Positions 59,717-64,000 of a stretch of DNA of 64,000 bases are shown one piece after another. Each line of letters opens with the position of its first letter. Position 1 is the first letter of the stretch. Source of the stretch: Mollicutes bacterium. GTDB taxonomy: Bacteria; Bacillota_I; Bacilli_A; Izemoplasmatales; Izemoplasmataceae. The stretch spans positions 40,850 to 104,849 of the forward strand of contig PWHD01000072.1 in the NCBI GenBank assembly GCA_003555335.1. Direction: 5' to 3'. Both the position numbers and the translations under genes were made by a program. A model generated the notes under the pieces. It saw only the letters and a program-made list of their open reading frames with translations, ran no database searches and was not told where the DNA came from.

Positions 59717-60512
59717 TTATTGACAAATCGGTGCTTCATATGTAAGGCCGCGTGTGTCTACTGTCATATGTGAAATAACAATACTTGGATTCTGTACTTC
59801 TCCTATCTTAGGGGCAGTTGCAATATAATCAAGTACTGTAAACCCAGCAATTAAACCACCAAACGATGCGTAGTTGTTGTTTAATCCCGGGGTATCTTTA
59901 TGCATGATAAAGAGCTGACTTGATGCTGAATTTGGTTGATTGGTTCTAGCTACAGATAAGACACCACAAATTATTTAGGAACCCATTGTTTGTAAATTCT
60001 CCAAAAATTGCACAAGTTTGTGTGCTTCCTTGTCCACCTTGAATCATAAAATCTTCAATAACACGGTGAAAAGGAACATCAATATAATAATCATTTTGAA
60101 TATTGAGTATGAAATTATTAACTGTGTTAGGCGCTACATCTGGAAATAATTGTAATACCATAACCCCAACATTTTTAACATAAATATGAACGATTGGATT
60201 CGTATCATTTAAGCGACGTACATAAGCAACATGACTTGCAGAAATCCAACGTGCATATAATGTTGTATCTTCTTCAAAGTTTGTCATTTCTGTTACTGGA
60301 TCTGGTCCTAACTTCGTTTTATACCAGCCATCAAATAAATAACCTTCTCTTGTTGGTACTGGTAGACTAAAGCTACGATTTGTTTGAATAACTATACCTT
60401 CAACTGCTTCTCCATCATTTGCATCAAAAGATAATGTGATTGAATCACCACGACATGCACTTAATGTAATCGAAGCTAAAGTTATTGTTAACAATAACAA
60501 TATTTTTTTCAT
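59717..60512 (-). pseudogene. InlB-repeat/cyclophilin lipoprotein, disrupted by a small deletion
   Basis: Broken peptidyl-prolyl isomerase lipoprotein. The 5' part has a lipoprotein signal (MKKILLLLTITLASITLSAC), one Listeria/InlB B-repeat (about residues 26-90, GYLFDGWY ... TTLYARW) and the start of a cyclophilin domain (FHRVIEDFMIQGGQG). After NNL near base 59964 the frame shifts; the rest of the cyclophilin (GVLSVARTNQPNSASSQLF ... YASFGGLIAG) continues in another frame to the stop at 59717. Compared with typical cyclophilins about 11 bases (the four residues between NNL and GVL, less one base) are missing. Unless a sequencing error, the gene is inactive. Confidence 0.8.
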
Positions 60513-60585
60513 AATTGACCTTGATAAACATACACTATGGCAGTATTATATCACTTTTAAAGCAAGAAAACTTTGTTAATTAAAC

Positions 60586-60674
60586 AAATCGTGTAGATTC
60601 ACTTTAAATCGTGTAAAATCCAAGGTAAATCGTGAAATTGGCTTTAAATCGTGTAAAATCCAAGGCAAATCGTG
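60586..60674. repeat. Five AAATCGTG sites at about 20-bp spacing
   Basis: The octamer AAATCGTG starts at 60586, 60606, 60627, 60646 and 60667, i.e. steps of 20, 21, 19 and 21 bp. Copies 2-3 and 4-5 form a larger tandem duplication that includes TTTAAATCGTGTAAAATCCAAG (given here only as its shared start and end words). All copies face the same way and lie on the same face of the helix, two turns apart. Confidence 0.85.
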
Positions 60675-60980
60675 TAGCACCTATTCACTTGTAGTATTTT
60701 GTCCTGATTTGCAGTAACTTTTAAAGTCAAAAACAACTCTTGAAAGCAAATAAAAGGCCTTATTAAAGCAAAAAAAGGCCTGATACAAATTGTATCAAAC
60801 CTATGCTTGTTATATGGGTTGTGTAACCTATTTTAATACAATTGCGCCCCCCCATCAAAAATCTATGCACTCCTATAAAAAGGTTGCGTGCCACAATATT
60901 ATCCTTTAATAGAGGTACATTCACTTGTGCTGAGTAAAGTGTCCAAAATTAAATGTGGGAAATACTCTACACAATCCAAT
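60675..60980. other. AT-rich intergenic region without a gene
   Basis: No open frame of interest. It contains two AAAAGGCCT words (60752 and 60773), a perfect palindrome TGATACAA-A-TTGTATCA (60781-60797) and a C7 run near 60846. These may be remnants of a degraded mobile element or regulatory sites; nothing further can be supported. Confidence 0.5.
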
Positions 60981-61319
60981 CTATTTAAGTATGATATGTT
61001 TAAAATACTGTTCTTGGAACATTATTAGCTGTTCTATCTCTTCATTGCTATAAGACTGATTATCAGGAACTATTATTAACTTATCATCATCTTCTTCTAG
61101 TCGTCTTATAACAGCAATACATTTTCCTTTATACTCTTTAATTGGATAATCTATTCCCAACACATAACAATCTAGCTCATCCCCATCACCACTTACAGTA
61201 TCAGGAACAAATCCATAATTAACCTTATATACAATATCAGAACGCTTTGGATGTACTGATCCTAATGGTCTATCTATTGAAACACTTACAATCTTTCCAA
61301 TATATTTTTTTGAATCCAT
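60981..61319 (-). CDS. Small inorganic-pyrophosphatase-like protein
   Basis: 112-residue protein resembling a compact family-I inorganic pyrophosphatase: 'VSIDRPLGSVHPK' at residues 12-24, 'YKVNYGFVPDTVSGDGDELDCYVLG' with the acidic metal ligands (DGDELD, near residues 46-51) and 'DDKLIIVP' near residue 77. Full-size enzymes have about 175 residues; this is a short form found in Bacillota, so hydrolysis of pyrophosphate is likely but the natural substrate is unsure. Ribosome site GGAGGAG. AT-rich, next to the IS21 element. Confidence 0.8.
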   Translation of the reverse strand: MDSKKYIGKIVSVSIDRPLGSVHPKRSDIVYKVNYGFVPDTVSGDGDELDCYVLGIDYPIKEYKGKCIAVIRRLEEDDDKLIIVPDNQSYSNEEIEQLIMFQEQYFKHIILK

Positions 61320-61551
61320 AAACTACTCCTCCTAGCTTTTAACCATTTTTATCTAAAGGTTTATCCTGTATTACCTTTTGTCTTGTCATTATGGACTTAA
61401 TCACTGTTTTTGACAACCTCTAGACTAACTTTACTACAACCGATGCTAAATGTTGTAAATACTTGTCAAATAGTGCCACCTGTCCGATGTAGTGTGAGCC
61501 ACTAGACCGGACAAGAGAGCCACTGTTTTTATCGACGCTTGCGTCGTTGTT

Positions 61552-62307
61552 TTATTTCTTTAATCCATAGAACTCACGCATTGATTTGTCATTCGTTGTA
61601 TCGCTATGTATTTGGATTACGTGTGAGTCGTGGACAATTCTATCGAGTATCGCATCTGCGATAGTACCTTCACTGAATTTAGAATGCCAACCAATCGGTG
61701 CGAACTGCGAACAGAATAGTGTTGATGCACGTTTGTGACGGGCATGAACGATTTCGAGTAAATCACGTGATTCTGTTTCGGTTAAACTAACTAACATCCA
61801 CTCATCGATGATGAGAAGTTGAGTTTTCTTAATCCCTTTAATGTATTTTTGATAAGTCCCTTCAGCTTTAGCGATAATGATTTCATTGAGTAGATCAGGG
61901 AGCCTAATATAACGAACACTATAAAATTGTTTACACGCTTCCATGCCGAAGGCACATGCTAGATATGATTTACCAGCGCCTGTTGCGCCTAATATCATAA
62001 GATTATGATGTTCTTCGATATACTGACAACTTCCAAGACGTGTGATCACGCCTTTATCGAGTTGTCGGCCGCTACTGTAGTTTATATCCGTTAATGATGC
62101 ATTAGGTTGATCAAAGTTTGCTTGACGAATAATGCGGTTTAAGCGGTTGTTTTTACGACTTGTGTATTCTAAGTCTACCAAGATTCCAAGACGCTCTTCA
62201 AACGATAACGTTTGATAACTTGCATCTTGGGTTTGAGTTTCGAGTGCTTCAGCCATTGTGGTTAGTTTCATCGCTTTTAGGCGGTCTATTGTATTATGGT
62301 TTGTCAT
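61552..62307 (-). CDS. istB: IS21 helper ATPase IstB
   Basis: 251-residue AAA+ ATPase assisting transposition, DnaC-like. Walker A GATGAGKSYLA near residue 110, Walker B LLIIDEWML near residue 167 and 'HKRASTLFCSQFAPIGWHSKF' sensor region. Start ATG overlaps the istA stop (ATGA), the usual IS21 coupling. Full length and no frameshift. Confidence 0.95.
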   Translation of the reverse strand: MTNHNTIDRLKAMKLTTMAEALETQTQDASYQTLSFEERLGILVDLEYTSRKNNRLNRIIRQANFDQPNASLTDINYSSGRQLDKGVITRLGSCQYIEEHHNLMILGATGAGKSYLACAFGMEACKQFYSVRYIRLPDLLNEIIIAKAEGTYQKYIKGIKKTQLLIIDEWMLVSLTETESRDLLEIVHARHKRASTLFCSQFAPIGWHSKFSEGTIADAILDRIVHDSHVIQIHSDTTNDKSMREFYGLKK

Positions 62308-63842
62308 TGGATTTTCCCTCCATAATAGTCTGCACCACGTGTAAAACCATGCGGATTCTCTTTTGGTTTTGAGAGGGGTTCGTCAGTTACTTTATCTCGG
62401 TTCGTCTGAAGTATATTCTTGACACTCTTTAAACTCGGTCTGCTTGTAATACTTAACGTAATACGACAGGCGTTTTCGAGTCTTTCCCTTGAATAAGTAT
62501 CTGCGAGTTTCAATAGACCCATACAACTTCTATAGGCTTGTTGTTCAATTCGATAGGCGTTAATAATTGACTCTGTGACAGTTTTGGTATACTTACCAAT
62601 CTTCTCAGCCCACTCAATGAATCGTTTTTTATCCCATTGAATGTACTTTTGATGATCAACCGGCATATGGATTTCTATTGTACTATATTGCCCTAATCTC
62701 CCATAAAGCCTTGCATGCGAGGCTATTCGGTTATTCTTATAGAATATTTCGATGACGTTTTTGGTTAAACGTACATCAACTTGCTGTTTTATATATTCAT
62801 AGGGTACTGAGTAGTGCATTTTTTCAACTTGTATGTGATAATTAAACTGAACCGTCGCAACCTTCCATTGCGCGAGTTCGTATGAGGCTTTAGGATGCGG
62901 TGTAAGAAAGTACTTTTCTTCTTCTAAAAATACACTTAACCTACTGCCTTCTTTTTTATGAAATGGTTTTTGATTCATTAATAGGAGTCGTTTTGCTAAT
63001 TCTTGATTCATATCCGTAATAGAAAAGAACTTGTGATGCCTTAATGCGGCCACTATGCCACTAGAAACTTGTTTAACTGCGCGTTCTACGCTGGCTTTGT
63101 CTTGTGGTTTCCTTACTCTGGTCGGAATGATTACTGTATTGTAATGCTCAGCCATCTCTTGATAAGTCTTGTTAAGGATAACTTCGTAGTCTTTTATAGC
63201 CTGTACACCTGTTTTTAAGTTATCAGGTACTAGTATTTTACTGGCTCCACCAAAATATTGATACATTTTTACGTGTGCTTCAATCCAGTTTTCTAAGCTT
63301 TTAGATGCGGTGGCCCATACAAATGTGTATTGACTATATGGCAGTACTGCGACGAATAGGCTGGCTTCAAATATTTCGCCAGTCTCTCTATCAAAGATTG
63401 ACATTGTTTTACCTGCCCAGTCGACTTCAATTAGCTCACCAGGTTTCCTAGTGATATGCATGACGGCGCGTTTCTTTTGGGCATATTCTCGATACAAATG
63501 ACAAAATTGCGAATACATAAGTGGTGTTTCTTTGTTTGAACGAGCCTGATCGCAATACTCCATCCAAAGTAACTTTAGTGTTACGTGTTGCTTTAGATAT
63601 TCTTTGTGTACCCACTCAAAGTTTACTCTGGCACGGTCATCTTCTGTAACTTTTGATGTTTTAATTTGCGCCTCGAGTGTATGATTGGTTTCTTCTTGGC
63701 TTAAAGGCCATGATAGTGCGAGTTCCTCACTTCTTTTTAATACTTTTGAGACTGTGTTCCTTGATATTCCTAAGCTAGCTGCGATTCCGCGCTGGCTTAT
63801 CCCTAGGCTATGTTGCCTAAGTATTTCCCGATAGTCGGTCAT
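62304..63842 (-). CDS. istA: IS21 transposase IstA
   Basis: 512-residue DDE transposase. N-terminal helix-turn-helix (QRGIAASLGISRNTVSKVLKR region), first Asp in IEVDWAGKT, second Asp in LVPDNLKTGV and Glu in QDKASVERAV form the DDE triad. C-terminal third carries the usual Mu-transposase-like domain. ATG 63842 is set by GGAGGTG; a frame open to 63887 has no ribosome site. Complete. Confidence 0.95.
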   Translation of the reverse strand: MTDYREILRQHSLGISQRGIAASLGISRNTVSKVLKRSEELALSWPLSQEETNHTLEAQIKTSKVTEDDRARVNFEWVHKEYLKQHVTLKLLWMEYCDQARSNKETPLMYSQFCHLYREYAQKKRAVMHITRKPGELIEVDWAGKTMSIFDRETGEIFEASLFVAVLPYSQYTFVWATASKSLENWIEAHVKMYQYFGGASKILVPDNLKTGVQAIKDYEVILNKTYQEMAEHYNTVIIPTRVRKPQDKASVERAVKQVSSGIVAALRHHKFFSITDMNQELAKRLLLMNQKPFHKKEGSRLSVFLEEEKYFLTPHPKASYELAQWKVATVQFNYHIQVEKMHYSVPYEYIKQQVDVRLTKNVIEIFYKNNRIASHARLYGRLGQYSTIEIHMPVDHQKYIQWDKKRFIEWAEKIGKYTKTVTESIINAYRIEQQAYRSCMGLLKLADTYSRERLENACRITLSITSRPSLKSVKNILQTNRDKVTDEPLSKPKENPHGFTRGADYYGGKIQ

Positions 63843-64000
63843 CGGACACCTCCTATAAATTGTTTTGCACTTACGTGCTAATTTCATTTTATAGAAGTTT
63901 TATCCTTTTGGCTCTAAATATCGGATGAGTGGCTCAATTATTATCGGAACGGTGGCTCTCATTCACCGGACAGGTGGCTCAAATTGCTACATATTCTACA

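Larger units (their letters stand above)
61474..63981. mobile_element. IS21-family insertion sequence
   Basis: About 2.5-kb element with istA and istB and related ends. Right end: GTGGCTC/GAGCCAC units near 63929, 63951 and 63974; left end: matching units near 61474, 61496 and 61515. The outermost units share CCACCTGTCCG in opposite orientation, i.e. terminal inverted repeats with multiple internal copies, typical for IS21. The exact left boundary and target duplication could not be fixed. Both genes appear intact, so the element may be active. Confidence 0.85.

Noticed and set aside
60586..60674. CRISPR array
   Set aside because: The repeated word is only 8 bp with 12-bp gaps that are themselves duplicated, and no cas genes are present.
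60586..60674. 36-codon frame on the minus strand over the AAATCGTG sites
   Set aside because: It has no ribosome site, is preceded at once by a stop codon and consists only of the repeated DNA words, so I treat the array as non-coding.

Overview
The window looks like chromosome of an anaerobic, fermentative bacterium of the Bacillota/Mollicutes-related branch. Support: strong AGGAGG-type ribosome sites, Bacillota-style families (DUF2188, DUF975, MnmM/YtqB, an RsgI-like anti-sigma factor, DUF5011 surface protein, tocopherol-cyclase-like protein), oxygen-independent molybdenum hydroxylases, and TGA used as a normal stop codon, which excludes mycoplasma-type codes. The exact lineage cannot be fixed from sequence reading alone. 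Bases 1 to about 58,850 have balanced base composition and dense, overlapping operons; the last 5 kb are clearly AT-rich and carry a broken gene, short tandem sites and an IS21-type element.

Layout. (1) 1-13.1 kb: half of a TetR-controlled heterodimeric ABC exporter, a DUF2188 protein, a GGDEF-EAL protein with a degenerate GGDEF motif, an aldo/keto reductase, a glycosyltransferase-like/tocopherol-cyclase-like pair, a complete MarR-controlled heterodimeric ABC exporter, and a DUF5011 surface protein. (2) 13.1-24.9 kb: an 11-gene leftward operon opposite a TetR regulator: thiolase, FabG-type reductase, KASIII-like synthase, all five parts of a LIV-type ABC importer, a CoA-transferase and two alpha/beta hydrolases. 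It reads as a self-contained uptake-and-catabolism unit for a small carboxylic acid or its ester, plausibly of the 3-hydroxy/3-oxo acid type. (3) 25-36 kb: housekeeping and stress genes (MATE pump, RlmL-type methyltransferase, ECF sigma with RsgI-like anti-sigma, SDR, a 29-residue membrane peptide, tRNA-Thr, Rieske protein, uridine-kinase-like protein, YaaA, MsrB, MnmM). (4) 35.5-55.9 kb: a guanine-deaminase-type gene divergent from an 18-gene leftward purine-degradation operon.

The purine operon is the most striking region. From its promoter near 55.97 kb it encodes MocA, two complete three-subunit molybdenum hydroxylases, an XdhC-type maturation factor, a P-loop NTPase, an unknown membrane protein, a dihydropyrimidinase-like hydrolase (HydA), SsnA, an FMN/4Fe-4S reductase, adenine deaminase, two different fold-type-II PLP enzymes, a YgeY-type M20 peptidase and a YgeW-type carbamoyltransferase. 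This set matches the ygeW/ygeY/hydA/ssnA/xdh gene group linked to anaerobic urate and purine breakdown in gut bacteria, but with a short PreA-like reductase where YgfK would be expected and a PLP pair where YgeX (diaminopropionate ammonia-lyase) would be expected. Predicted logic: deaminases and hydroxylases convert adenine and guanine to oxidised purines, reduction and hydrolases open the rings, the peptidase and carbamoyltransferase remove ureido groups (giving carbamoyl phosphate for ATP), and PLP chemistry produces a keto acid and ammonia. No carbamate kinase and no recognisable purine permease lie in the window.

(5) 56-64 kb: GNAT acetyltransferase, flavin reductase, DUF975 and small membrane proteins, then the AT-rich segment with a methyltransferase, a cyclophilin lipoprotein pseudogene, five AAATCGTG sites spaced about 20 bp, a small pyrophosphatase and an apparently intact IS21-family element.
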